Assembly (NCBI RefSeq): GCF_000283155.1
Contig: NW_004454163.1
Coordinates: forward strand, 21,946,387-22,010,386
Length of the DNA stretch: 64,000 bases
Reading direction: 5' to 3'
From: Ceratotherium simum simum
Taxonomy: Eukaryota > Chordata > Mammalia > Perissodactyla > Rhinocerotidae
Shown here: in pieces, positions 33,690 through 45,451 of the stretch
Numbering within the stretch: position 1 is the stretch's first letter
Layout: each line of letters begins with the position of its first letter
The notes under the pieces: model-generated
Databases searched by the model: none
What the model was told of the DNA's origin: nothing
Seen by the model: the letters and a program-made list of their open reading frames with translations, nothing else
Made by a program: the position numbers and the translations under genes

Positions 33690-34010
33690 TTTGCTTTTTG
33701 GTTCAAATGACATGTGGGCTTCTGCCTGATGAATTTACACCCAGGCACTTGCACATGTGTAGTTCACAGGTTGGAGCGCCTGTAGCCTGGGTCTCAGCGG
33801 TTCCTGAGATGGTATTTGCACTTCATTTCGTTTGCCCTGTGTATCTGATTTGATGACATCTGTTAAGGAGACAGTGGAGGGAAGACATGCATATGAAATG
33901 TCAGGGAATACAGGCTGCATTTCAATGAGCTGAGTCTGCTGTTACCTTACCATTTATTTTGCTGCCTTTAGGTCTTTGACAGGCAATACCCAATCTGTTT
34001 CTCATCAGTT
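33690..34010. promoter_or_regulatory. Candidate conserved block
   Basis: Repeat-free, moderately GC-rich, with a GCATATGAAAT octamer-like site near 33890, TATTTGCAC near 33812, and E-box-like CACATGTG (33754-33761). Regulatory role inferred. Confidence 0.25.
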
Positions 34011-34459
34011 TAAATCTCAATATTTACTTTTAGATGTTTTACTCTAAAAGCTTAAAAAAAAGGAGGATGATGCTTGTCCATGTCATAAAGAATTAACCTC
34101 TTTCACATGTTCAGAAAAGAAATTTGGGTATAACGTATAAAGGAAACGAGATATTTTATGTATATTGAAAAAATAATTATCAACAGGAATAATATAAAAG
34201 TGAGAAAAAAAGAATTATTATCTTAACATAAGCTACAAATGCTCAGTTTTGACATATTTTCCTTCTTACAGTGGCTTTCAATTGCCAACACATAAACCAG
34301 AGGTTCCTTTTCTGTTTTTGTCCTACCCATCCCCTGTTAAGAATTAATTTTTAAATTTTAGGATGAATTCCGAGATAATTCATCCAGATCATTAAGGACC
34401 ATGTTCTTCTAAATGAAAACCAGGATCTTAGATAAAATGGTTCTTGAATCTTCCTAATC
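34011..34459. other. Unique DNA
   Basis: Nothing recognised apart from an A run near 34053. Confidence 0.45.
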
Positions 34460-34620
34460 AAGTGGTGGTCCATATACAGTAGCAGCAGCATCACCTGGAG
34501 ATTATGAGAAATGCAGACGCTCAAGCCCCCACCCAGATACATTGAATCATAATCCACATTTAACAAGATCCCCAGGTGATACATATGCACAATAAAGTTT
34601 AAGGAGCACCAATCTAGACT
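34460..34620 (+). mobile_element. MER5-related hAT-Charlie MITE
   Basis: 'aagtggtggtccatatacag', 'cagcatcacctggagattat', 'atttaacaagatccccaggt' plus 'gatacatatgcaca' and a right end 'aaagtttaaggagcacc' follow the MER5A-related order. Confidence 0.8.
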
Positions 34621-34621
34621 A

Positions 34622-34854
34622 AGGGTTGACAAGTTTTTCCTGTAAAGGTCCAGATAGTAAATATTTTAGATTTTTCAGGCCATACAGTCTCTGCCACTAC
34701 TCCACTCTGCTGTTATAGTGTGAAAGAAACAATAGACAGCACGTAAAGAAATGAGTGTGGTTATGCTCCAATAAAACTTTATTTATGGACATTGAAATCT
34801 GAATTTCATATAATTTTCATGTGTCACAAAATGTTATTCTTCTTTTGACTTTTT
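34622..34854 (+). mobile_element. hAT-Charlie MITE, left half (split by SINE)
   Basis: It starts 'gggttgacaagtttttcctg' and runs 'aaaggtccagatagtaaata', 'ttcaggccatacagtctctg', 'ccaataaaactttatttatg', then 'tgtcacaaaatgttattctt', where an antisense SINE interrupts it. The other half is at 35048-35155. The same family appears on the opposite strand at 58238-58451. I am not certain of its Repbase name. Confidence 0.8.
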
Positions 34855-35047
34855 TTTCTTCTCCCCAAAGCCCCAGTGCATGGTTGTATATCCTAGTTGT
34901 ATGTCCTTCTAGTTCTTCTATGTGAGCTGCCACCACAGCATGGCTACTGACAAAAGGGTGGTGTGGTTCTGTGATGGGGAAACAAACCCAGGCCGCAGAA
35001 GCAGTGAGAGCACTGACCCTTAACCACTAGACCATCCGGGCTGGCTC
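34855..35047 (-). repeat. ERE-family tRNA-headed SINE, antisense, nested in hAT
   Basis: On the minus strand the head has 'gagccagcccggatggtcta' and 'gtggttaagggtcagtgctc', then 'ccacaccacccttttgtcag', 'cacatagaagaactagaagg' and 'ccatgcactggggctttggg'. The head resembles that of the RTE-tailed SINE at 41241, and the body that of ERE. Related TTGAC/TTGATTTTTTT words flank it, consistent with a target-site duplication inside the hAT element. Confidence 0.8.
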
Positions 35048-35155
35048 TTGATTTTTTTCCAACCATTTAAAAATGTAAAAACCATTCTCAGCTCACAAGC
35101 CATATGAGAAGAGGTGGCAGGCTGGACCTAGTTTGCCAACTCCTGATATAGACTG
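35048..35155 (+). mobile_element. hAT-Charlie MITE, right half
   Basis: 'ttccaaccatttaaaaatgt', 'aaaaccattctcagctcaca' and 'tagtttgccaactcctga' complete the element begun at 34622. Its end is the inverted counterpart of the 34622 start. Confidence 0.8.
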
Positions 35156-35202
35156 TATCATTTTTCTTTACCTCTCTAGGGATGCTGACTGCCCTCAGTA
35201 CC

Positions 35203-35566
35203 TGTTGTAGTTTGCATGAGTTGCCATATCAAAATACCGTGGACTGGGGGGCTTAAACAACAGAAATGTATTTTTTCACAGTTCTGGAGGCTGGAAGTCC
35301 CAGATAAAGGTTGGTTTCTGGTGAGAGCACTCTTCCTGGCTTACAGACAGCTGCCTTCTCACTGTGTCCTCACATGGTGGAGAGAGAAAGTGAGCTCTCC
35401 GGTGTCTCTTCTTATAAGAACATTAATGCTATCAGATCAGGGCTCTACCCTTATGACTTCATTTAGCCTAATCACCTCTGTAAAGGCCCTATCTCCAAAT
35501 ACAGTCACATTGAAGCATAGCACTTCAACATATGAATTGAGGGGACACTATTCAGTCCATGGCGGT
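35203..35566 (-). mobile_element. MaLR (MST/MLT1-like) solo LTR, antisense
   Basis: Reversed MaLR order: 'gtagtttgcatgagttgcca', 'gtggactggggggcttaaac', 'cacagttctggaggctggaa', 'tcttcctggcttacagacag', 'tcttataagaacattaatgc', 'aaggccctatctccaaatac', 'caacatatgaattgagggga'. A 161-codon plus-strand frame (35216-35701) lies on it and is not a gene. Confidence 0.9.
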
Positions 35567-36539
35567 GCCCAATGTAGTTTTCGCTCTCTAATATCTTCTA
35601 TCACAGCAACACCCACAGTCATCTCCACCATCTGTGATGCCCCATTGTCCTTGTCTACTATCTCTTCTTTGGTACTTAAACAAGGACTTATACATTTATG
35701 ATAGTATATCCTATTCCTTCAACTTTATTGCAAGCTCCTTGAATGCAGACAGTGCTGATTAAGGATCCAGGAGTTAAAACAAGTTCTAATTACTGGCTTG
35801 AGTTTAGCAGTTAATGATTGCCAACTGGAAATGACACAGCCTGATCTTTCCTGCTCTTGAGTCTCCCAGTTTGCTAAGTGATTTTTCCTTTTGGTCTATT
35901 TCCTCATCTCTACCATGGAGGAAGAGGTGTAAAGATACATCCATCTTTTCTATGGAGGGATTAACAATCATTCATTAGAGACTTATTTTAAAGAGTCAGT
36001 GTTCTGCAGTAACTGGCAAGTAGAAGGGACTTAGGCTCTAGAGAAAGCCTGAACTGTATAACCTTGATTATTTCACTTACTTTTGTGATGCAATAAGAAG
36101 ACCAGCTATTCCACTACCTAGTCTTCTAGTGGAGCATTCTTTCTCTCCTTCCTACTCCCTTCATCAAATACGCATTTGGCAGCCGTCATTAACACAAGGT
36201 CCTAGCTTAACCAAGACCTTTCGGTGCATTTTATTTACTATTAATGTTTCAACATTGTCGACTATCAATCTTAAATATTAGGTCACGGTGCATTGATTCT
36301 CTATGGAGCCATTCTGTATTATTCCCTGCTGTATATTTTCTAGTGTTTTTCCCAGTCCCTTTTTAATGACTCCCAAGGCAGAGCTTCCCTCGCTTGCTTT
36401 GGAAATGTTTGCATTAGTGGCTCATGGTGCAAACAGATGGGGACTGGGGTAAGGTCCCCATAAATCATTCTCAAGGGTTATCTATGTCACAATCACAATT
36501 TAAAGCCTGAGGGAAGAGTGAATGACTTAGGGATAAACC
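35567..36539. other. Unique DNA
   Basis: Nothing recognised. Confidence 0.5.
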
Positions 36540-37080
36540 CTATATATTATTACAACTGCTTTGCTGGCTTTTGGCTGAAATTGGCATAAATTAACACCTT
36601 TCCCTGCCTCCACCCTTTTTACTCTGTCAATATTTTCAGCGGGGGCTAGGGTCCCTGAACCCATATGGTTTTAGGCATGCAGTGTTATTCTAGAAACATA
36701 ATTGTCACTAGGATTTCTGCTCACACCAAGGAGAAATGCAGGTGACAGGGCACAGGTATTCTTGACGTGTTACACAGTCACCACAAAGTGGCTGCACCCT
36801 GCATTTCCTGCTCGAGGTGAGTTCTTGTAAAATGCCTGCAAACAATGCAGCATCGAGCCAGGGGTGCAAGGACGGATGTAATGGATTCATGAATGGCAAA
36901 TGAAGACGCCGAACAGAAGTGCTTTGAGCAGAAGCCATGTATTAGCATCCAGAAAGAGTGATCTCTTATGGAATAATTCACCTCCTGCTATTTCATTCAT
37001 TCTGGATTCATCATGTGGGGAAGCAGGCAGTCCTATAGGATTTAATTTGGAATACATAAAAAAGAAACAATTTTATCCAT
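36540..37080. promoter_or_regulatory. Candidate conserved block with CpGs
   Basis: Repeat-free. CpGs are spaced through 36765-36915 (GACGTG, CTCGAGG, CATCGAGC, GGACGG, GACGCCG), well above the local background. Frames on the minus strand (67-76 codons) overlap but show no known similarity. Function inferred. Confidence 0.3.
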
Positions 37081-37369
37081 TGTAATACTTGTTGCAAGAA
37101 ATGTCAAACAAGCTTACTTTGTTGTGCAATTATTTTGGTGCTAATAACTATGCCTCTTTATCCTCAAGATCAGTTTCTTGGATATTTTCTCCCTACCTTG
37201 TCTTTCCATGCAAAAACTTCAGATGAATACAATTTTCTATTAAAAATTAACTTGTGTCACTTAAAATTATCATACATTAACTTGAATAACATTTCTTTAA
37301 TACTAGAGCTCTAGTAAAATAATTGTAAAATGATTTTTGTTTGATCCAGCTGCAACAAGAGAGAATAAA
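37081..37369. other. Unique AT-rich DNA
   Basis: Nothing recognised. Confidence 0.5.
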
Positions 37370-37560
37370 CACTTCCAAGGTGTGTGATTCTAAGCAAGTA
37401 ACTTAGCCTTTTTGATCCTCAATTTCCTTAGCTACTAAATGGGGAGAAAATATTCATTTCCATAGGGAATTGAAAGCTTTAAGCAGTATATACAAAGCAC
37501 TTAAAGTAATTAACACATGCACATATTAGATAACCAATAATTTGTGATGGTTATCGTTAT
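37370..37560 (+). repeat. MIR SINE
   Basis: 'aggtgtgtgattctaagcaa' with 'gtaacttagcctttttgatc', 'ctactaaatggggagaaaat' and a tail near 37555 in sense order. Confidence 0.75.
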
Positions 37561-38134
37561 TATTTTGAATATTAAAAGTAGGAGCATAAGAAATATAGCA
37601 ATGCCCACTCATATGTCACAGATTCCACCAAATAACTGTGTAACATTGAAAGGAAGGGGAAAAAGTCATCTCATAGTGAAAACATCTTTATTTGAAACCT
37701 TTGCACGTTGGTAATTTTGTATTAGAGATTTTGTTCCATCAGTTCCTGTTCAGCCAAGTGCAGGGGTTTATACGTTATTGCTGAAATGATAAACAATAGC
37801 ATTCTTATTCCTAAAGACTTTCGGCACACTTTTATTAAAGATGGAGCAGGTATCTGGCAAAGAATTGGAGTATAATAAATTGTGCAACAAATGGTATGCC
37901 AGAATCAATTTACTGCAGTCCCCAAAATACAGTCACTTTCTCTTTACCAGTTTCAAGCATGAACCTTTAAGCACACGTTATATGCATGTACCAGACATAA
38001 CTGACTGCCTTTATCTTGTCTCTCTTAAGCGGAAGTTTATGCCACAATAGGTAATGTAAAAAAAAAAGAATAGCTATCAAGTCAAATTTCAGTCTTCTGA
38101 AATGTTATTTGGGAAAGGGAGAGCAGATGGAATC
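37561..38134. other. Unique DNA
   Basis: Nothing recognised. Confidence 0.5.
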
Positions 38135-38320
38135 ATTGAGTATCAGTGTTGGGAGGATTCTTGGTGATTGCAGCTGACTTTTTACAGATGAAGAAACTGA
38201 GTTGCAAAGAGTGGAAGTAGCACACCCAAGAACGCCACTTGAGAATGGAGGAGTCAAAATTTAAACCCAGGTCTATCATCTGTGAGGTCCCTTTTTCTTT
38301 TCTGTATGATATGCTGCTAT
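38135..38320 (-). repeat. Ancient MIR-like repeat
   Basis: 'ttggtgattgcagctgactt' then 'acagatgaagaaactgagtt' and 'aaatttaaacccaggtctat' match the old family also seen at 26895 and 47505. Confidence 0.55.
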
Positions 38321-39119
38321 CAAAATTTCTGGGCAGATATTTCTCCTAATTAGTCGTTGCTTAAGGTAATGATGTAAATAGTTTCTTCTTCTAGAACATA
38401 TGATGGAAAACAGACTAATCTGTATCTATCTACTATGGGCCAGTTGCTTTATATACAGTCTCTCATTGTCTTTGGGCAGTCCACGTTATCTTGATTATAT
38501 GGATGGAGCATTTAAAATTAAAGTGGTAAATGTTCTCTCCCCAAACCCGCAGTTTGTACATAAGGAAGGGGCATTGAAAGTTGCCTGAACACTAGCTGAT
38601 TCTTAGAGTAGAAGTGAATGGCTAAACAGGAGTTCTAAATATGAGGAGCTCTGAGATCCTGACTCATAGCTCTGCATTTTCATGTATGTTTAGAAGATAT
38701 AGCACCTCAGGAACTTGATTTTTATATTCCATGTTGTGTAAAGGTCTGTTTTACAGACATTCCAATGGATAACTTGATTCTAAGACTTTTTGTTTTGGCA
38801 AGTTAGAATTAAAGAAATTGTAATCTAGAACAGGAATATCAGAGTAAATAAAGAAGAAGCAAATGCTCGATTCTCCTCTTTCAGAAGAAGAATATCGAAT
38901 ATATCCACAGGCTATGAGTTATAAATAGGAACATCTTTATTTATTTTCTTAGTGAGGCTGCTCATCACTACCATCTTTTTCCATGGAGCTATGCCTCTTG
39001 AAATTTCGTTGATTATAAACACTATTTTAAAAATTTGTAATTTTCAAAGTATGCACTCTTTGAGGAGCGGAAGTTGGAGATATCTTTGTCTGTTAGGAGG
39101 GCTTCTATTTTAGATTTTC
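38321..39119. other. Unique DNA
   Basis: Nothing recognised. Confidence 0.5.
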
Positions 39120-40984
39120 TTATTGTCATAAGACAATATAATGATAAAATATACTGGACCACTGCACATCCAGAATGGATCCTTCCATCCACTATACAGG
39201 AGTAAAGGATACTTGCATCATGCCTGTAGAAATAGCAGTGTTGCAAATAGCCAATTCATTGTTGGTTCCAATTTGGAAGCTGACAAATACCTGCTTTATT
39301 GTCCTGCCATATGCAAAGTCTATCTTTCTGCCTACACAGCACAAGTCAATAACCTACATAATTCTTCCGGGATATTCTAAAAGCCCTGAGGCGGGCGTTC
39401 ATACTGTATATATTTGGCATTCAGAATCTGCTGTGGAAGTGAATTCGGTGACATCCAGGGAGAATTTCCAAATATTCCCAAACAATTTTTTTGCAGTTCC
39501 TTTTATTCGCATTCTTTAGTTTGTGCTGTCCTGCTTATGTTTACCTTTGTCATACATTTGCCATTTGAAATTTTGATTCAGAAACACAAACCACCATATT
39601 TAGCTGCCTCGCTCCTTAGAGGGTCCTATTTCACCTGAAGAGGCTGAAGAATCAAATCAAATTAGGTAGGAATATTTTATTCTCTTATATATTTTAACAT
39701 TTTTAAAAAAACGTAAACAAGCATAGTAGCATCTTGAAGTCATGTCTGTTTGATATCAAAGTGAAATACATTAGCAAGACGATGAAAAAATAGGAATTAA
39801 AGGATGAATGACTATATAATTCGTCATCTAAACTGGAGCACTTGAGAACATAAAATCACTACATTGCACATGTTCTAGGCAAACTGAGACTCAGGGTCAT
39901 CTTTCTTACGAGCATGCTATGTAGCTGATCTAAAAATGCGTGCCCAAGCTCTCAAAAAGAAAGCTAAGCAAAGTAGTGTCTTTGTTGTGCTAAATCTAAA
40001 TCACCTCTGGACTTAAACATCTCTGAGAAGAAATATGTATAAATATATAGTAGGAAAAGCATGTGATTGTCCTCAGAGTCCACGGGCCTAAGTTCAGTGT
40101 ATTTACATTCTTGAGCAACTTTGGAGAGAGAAATTTCTCCATGTTCTCATCTTCTGAGATGACCATTGGTCCGTCTATTCTTGGCTTTTGTTACTCCTCC
40201 ATGTTGACACTTGAGGGGACTGTGTGCTCATCCGAACCCTAAATATCCCATCTATGCCTCTTTCCATTGCAGGTTCCCCCATTTTAATTAAAAGGACCCT
40301 CTTGGTTCACCTATGTTTGGTGTCTCATTTACACCACTCCCAGTCACTTGAGGGAAATCTTGGCTGCTTCCTGAGCCCTCTTGGATATTCAGGTTACTCT
40401 AGGAAGCTGTATAGACACATCTTCCTGGACATGCTATACAGGTGACTCTACTGTACCCTTCTATGCCATGGGGAAATGGGAGCTCTTCAGGATGTGAATG
40501 TGATGAATGCTTTACGTAGGAAGTGGAATAAAAGCACCCTCTCCTCTCAAATTTCTAAATGTAAATGGCGAGTTTCCATCGCTGTGCTCCTGCCACCCGC
40601 TTCAGTCTCAGAGATTGTCTTGTTCTCCTCTCTTGACTCTTCCCTCTTTCCCATCCCTCTTACCTCCACTTCAGAGGATCTTTGCCCAGTCTATGCAGGG
40701 GCAGGACAGAGGGTGATTCCTGGGCAGCCTGGATCATTTATTCTTCTACTACTATTCCCTCTATCTGGACGAAGCTCCTCCCCTCCACCCAGAAAAGCCA
40801 AGAATTTTACAGCTTTATTCTATGGTTCTACTTTTGGCCCTTGATTCTAGCAGTCTAAATGGAAGAAGGTCAGAGAAAAGTAAGAGGGTAGGGATGGCTG
40901 AGATGGCTGGAAACCACTCGTAACCGGTGACTGGCTAGTATCTCATTGTAGTGTCCCACCACTGCTCTGAATTCTGAGAGGGAG
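39120..40984. other. Unique DNA
   Basis: No repeat recognised with confidence. Frames of up to 122 codons (39175-39519, 40476-40844) have no domain, and 40560-40800 is C/T-rich, which explains the serine/proline-rich frame. Confidence 0.45.
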
Positions 40985-41075
40985 CAGGAAGCAAGTCCGT
41001 TATCTTTTTATTACTCCTTGTACCCCCAGCACATGAAGGACTGTACAGAGTAGGTGCTCAATGAACAAAGAAGAT
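40985..41075 (+). repeat. L2 LINE 3' end fragment
   Basis: 'tactccttgtacccccagca', then 'gtacagagtaggtgctcaat' and 'gaacaaag', is the sense L2 terminus. Confidence 0.75.
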
Positions 41076-41229
41076 AACCAGCAGTAGAGCACAAGGGCAC
41101 TGGCATCTTTCCTCTGAGTCATCCTGGCTTGCTTGGGATCCCTGGCCCCCACCAGCTCCTTGCTTGGGTTGACTCAATTTTATGAGTTCAAAGTCTACTG
41201 GGAGATGTGGAACAAAGTGAACTAAGCAG
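41076..41229. other. Unique DNA
   Basis: Nothing recognised. Confidence 0.5.
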
Positions 41230-41613
41230 TAGCCAAGAATTTGTTGTTAGTGCCGTGGAGTCCATTCCGACTCCTAGCAACCCTGTGTACAGCAGAGCGG
41301 AAGCCTGCCTGGTCTTTTGGCACCATCTTCTCACATTCCAACACTGTATTAGACAATTCTTCGCTGCTATTCATAGGGTTTTCATGGCCAGTTATTTTCA
41401 GAAGTGGGTGTCTATCTAGTCTGGAAGCTCTGCTGAAACCTGTCCACCATGGGTGACCCTGCTGGTATTTGAAATACCGGCAGCATAGCTTTCAGCATCA
41501 CAGCAACACGCAGCCGACAGATGGGTGGTGTGGTTCCCTGACCAGGAAACGAACCTGGGCAGTGGTGATGAGAGCTCCAGATCTTAACCACTAGCCCACC
41601 AATAGCCAAGAAT
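41230..41613 (-). repeat. tRNA-headed, RTE-tailed SINE with perfect TSD, antisense
   Basis: The insert 41241-41602 is bounded by an exact 11-base target-site duplication, TAGCCAAGAAT (41230-41240 and 41603-41613). On the minus strand it has a tRNA-like head ('ctagtggttaagatctggag', then a 'gggcaggttcgtttcctggt'-type B box), then a body carrying 'tcaaataccagcagggtcac' and 'ggtggacaggtttcagcaga', and ends in RTE-like 'ggagtcggaatggactccac' with a CAA-rich tail. This looks like a full-length retroposon typical of perissodactyls. Confidence 0.85.
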
Positions 41614-42174
41614 GGATGTCTCAAAACCATAAGAGTTTATAAGCTCCCTTCTTCCACTTCCTCCCTTGGCATTTCTCCATTTTTTCACCTTCTCCCAATC
41701 CAGCCCTGGAGCTTGCCTTCGGGAGACGGCACCCTGCTTCCAGCTTGCCACCTAAATCCCAGACACTGTCGGTAGCAGCTTGACAATTCCAGTTCTGAAA
41801 AAACCAGCAATATTTATCCTGACATACAGTGGGCACCTTTAAACATTTGCCTTAATTTTTTTGGTATATTTCTCCAAAATTTGGGGGGATGATCCCAGAA
41901 ATACTTAGAATAAAGCATTCCTAATTTTTTTTTAAGATACATCTACAAAACCTCAGGAGTTTTAACAGCGAATCTGTCTATGTGCAGAGGAAAGAGAAGG
42001 GAGAGGGAAGAAAAGAGAATATATCAGCTTTCCATAAAAGGCAAACTTAAGCATATTAAATTTCTTGAAATGGTCAGCAAACAGCTTGTTTCTGTGTTTC
42101 TCTATCTGGTTTTCAAGTATTCTGATCAATCTTCATCTTAAAATATTTTCATTTAATGTTCTATGCTTTTCAAA
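41614..42174. other. Unique DNA
   Basis: Nothing recognised. Confidence 0.5.
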
Positions 42175-42370
42175 TAATATTCATATCTAATTTGATTTTT
42201 AGAACACCCCATGAGTTAAGGAAAGTAATTTATTGCCACAATTTTATCACTAGGTAGACTGAGACAGAGAGAAAGTAAAGGAGTTGCCCGTTTCACGTGG
42301 CTACAAAATAGTTTAGATAGGATTTCAACACAGATCTTCTCCCTTAGGCTTTTATTCTTCTCCAATACAT
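42175..42370 (-). repeat. MIR SINE, antisense
   Basis: 'ctaggtagactgagacagag', 'aaggagttgcccgtttcacg' with 'tggctacaaaatag', and 'gataggatttcaacacagat' follow antisense MIR. Confidence 0.7.
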
Positions 42371-42739
42371 TTATCTTTTAGAAGAAAATGTATATTTAAA
42401 TAAAAAATTGAATCTTCACCAAAGGATATTAAAAAAGTTTTAACTATAGAATATCAGTAAAAATTTAGATTAATTAACCAGTTTCTAGTTTCTGGAGGGA
42501 TCAAAAACAATAGCTGGTATCATGATTAAAGAAAACTGGTAGAATTTGCCCTTTATCCTGTCCTAATCCATCATAGAATTGAGTTCAAGCTGAAAGATGA
42601 AGATGTATAAGACTTCTGTTTTGTCTGTCTCGTAGACACATTATCTGTCATGGGAGGGATTTACTTTTGAAAATTAAAATCATGAAATAGAAATTGGAAA
42701 GATGACCATCCCTCTTGGGCACATCTGATCCTGCCAAAA
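42371..42739. other. Unique DNA
   Basis: Nothing recognised. Confidence 0.5.
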
Positions 42740-43250
42740 TGTCATCGTTTTTTCCAAAGAAATTCTGAAACAGCTGTGACATTTTTGAAATACTTGTTAA
42801 TGCATACCACTTGTGCTAAAAAGGTTATTTATAAAAATCTGCAAATTTCATTGAAATACTTCTTTTGGTGGTGAGGAAACACATTTACACATATTGCCAT
42901 GTTAACAGAGCCACCTACCAGGGTTAAGAAAAATGAGAATTTATTAATGTGATCATAGCATCATCCTTTTTTATTGCCCATGCAATACCAAATTCCCACA
43001 GGGGGAGTATTAGGACAATATTTGTTTTCCCCTTTGTTTTGCAGCTAAGTATTTTGATTTTCTATAATTATAATTTGGTGGATGAATTATTTTGCATAAT
43101 TCTAGACTAGATAACACATTTTTAGGATAAATTAACGAAGCTAAAACTTGGAAATATTCTGCTGTAATGGAATATTTTTTTAATGTCCACGATTCAGTAT
43201 AAAAGCCTTCATTTAATGCATAAGATTTAAAATCTATTAGATTTTTTTTT
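42740..43250. promoter_or_regulatory. Candidate conserved enhancer-like block
   Basis: No repeat recognised. Dense homeodomain and POU-like sites: TATAATTATAAT (43063-43074), GAATTATTTTGCATAAT (43084-43100), ATTTATTAATGTG near 42939. A CTTTGTTTTGCAG word (43032-43044) looks like a splice acceptor, but no convincing exon follows. The enhancer reading is inference from texture and motif content. Confidence 0.35.
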
Positions 43251-45451
43251 AACTATTTGAGGTTGACCTGTGGAACATACAAACATATAAACATGATTCA
43301 TGTTGTAATAAGATTTAACTGTGCAGAATACAGTAATAAATAACAGGTACACAACACTTAAAATGCATACCCATACAAATAGGAGTTAGTTAGCATTATG
43401 ATCGTCTTTGTAGTAGATTCTGGCTGTATGTTCTCAGAAGCAACTAAGTAATAAAGCAGTATCTATTGTCTAATATTAAGAAATTATTAAGCCAAAGAAG
43501 TTTATCTTTAATACTTCAATATTAGTCACTATGATTAATGTTATGTGATTTTTCTTTCTTTAAAAATCTGCATTTAAGTCTATACATCCTCTCTCCCCCT
43601 CCCTCCCACCCTGCCCCCCTGCTCTCTCTCTTTCCTTGGAAATAGACAGTGTCTTTCTTACCAAGGGACAGATATTCAACATTGCTATTAATGAAACCAT
43701 AATTACTGGATATTGCCATTTTATTATCTCTACTGTCACTGCTGGTCATGTATATAGTTATTTTTCTATTTTAGGAAAATTTTTGAAGAATGATTATTAG
43801 TAATAACCTATAACAGTTATTATAGGTGTATCATTGATATTTTAGATAATTGCATTTAAAGTTCAAATTGATGATGGATGGTACTGATTAAAGAGAAGGA
43901 GGTGGACATAAAAAGAACTCTTAAAAGAAAGCTTTGGAATCAATCTGAAGATAATATATTGCAAGACGCAAAATGGACACCAAATAGTTAAAAATACTAC
44001 TACACCAAGGCTGTTTGTTAACTTGAGATAAGATGCTAATCCTTTATAGCCTAATAGGAATCTCATATCCTTTCCTAGGAGTCTTATTCTGTGTTGGGCT
44101 CTATTTGGCTCCCTCTTATTTTTATTATTAAAGTGAGCCCATCAGGTTGAACTAATTAATTTCTATCAAATGAATCAAAGTTTGGTGAATAGCACTGCTA
44201 TGTTTTTTCCTAATCATTTCAAATTTCTGAGAGTCAAATATGTTAACGCAATGCGTGTAAGAATATTGGTCTAGGAATGATTGCCCTGAAGGTTGGTGTA
44301 AAAAGGTTTTGATCATGAATATATTAAGCATTTGCATTCTTAATGTGTAAATCATAGATAAGAGATTGAATAGTATAATAGCAGAAGCTAAATCTGAGGT
44401 AGTTAGTCCTGTAAAAAAACTTCCATCGAGACAGTGATTTCTCTTGCTGAATTCAATACTTAACCTGACAGTTGCCAAACCGTAAATTCAGCTAGTGGCA
44501 ATAGGAAGTAAAGTGTTCTATCTCCTATGTTCCCAGCAAGGGGCACAAAAGTCAAACCAGCCCAAGAAGTATGCCTTTTGTCCATCAAAGTGTCCTCAAC
44601 TATACCTTTACTCTCTCATATAGATCCAAATCTGCCCTGTTCCAAGAGATGATGGAATCCTCAGAGCATCTGTTGGTATCAAAGCATTTTTTTTCTTGGT
44701 CTGCCTTCACTATTAGAAAATACAATAATTATTTCACCCTAACCTATGGGGGCCAGTATTTTAAAATGACCCTCTTACACTAGAGAAGGATGTCATCGAA
44801 TTTTCTGCTGTGTTCCCTTCTTCTCAGAACAATGCTTCACCTACTAGAAGTTTGTGTTAAATTTAATGTTTTCTTGGTTTAGTATAGTTGCACATGTATT
44901 GAATGGAATAAGGAATCACCTTTATACATATTATCATTAATGCTAATATACCTAATTCTCCTCTAAAACTTATTGTTCTTTGAGAAGATTCAAAATTCCC
45001 ATTTATTGGAAGAAAAAAAATCCTTTCTTTAGATATTTACAATTTTGTATTACAGAGCATACCTCTATATTAAAGAAATGTTGCACCATGCTTACAATAT
45101 TATTTTCAGATTTGATCACTGAAACAAATCAAAGATATGAAAAAAGCTGTAGAAAGTCCAGAAAATACTAACTCAGTGGATTGGGGATATGAAGTGATTT
45201 CATAAGGAAATTGACTTTAAAAGATTGGGAATTTATGTTCAGGAAATGTTAAGACTTAGAGGTGATATAATCAAAAGCTTTGAAAGCCTTCATAAAGAGG
45301 GGGAAAAAACCATCTAATCATAGAATACTAGTGCACAAAATTTCTTCTCAAAGTTTGAAATGAGAAATTTTCAAACAGATAAGATGCTGCTCTACGTAAT
45401 GAGCCAGGAAATGCTTAAACATGTTATACTAAAGCAGAGATACAGTCTAGA
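43251..45451. other. Unique DNA with one pyrimidine tract
   Basis: A C/T-rich tract lies at about 43586-43637. Otherwise nothing is recognised; the frames here (up to 108 codons) have no known similarity. Confidence 0.45.

Noticed and set aside
35216..35701. 161-codon plus-strand open frame (longest in the window)
   Set aside because: It lies mostly on an antisense MaLR LTR; no domain, and no splice or promoter context.
43032..43044. Splice-acceptor-like CTTTGTTTTGCAG
   Set aside because: No downstream open frame with a donor that I can support; kept only as a motif note.
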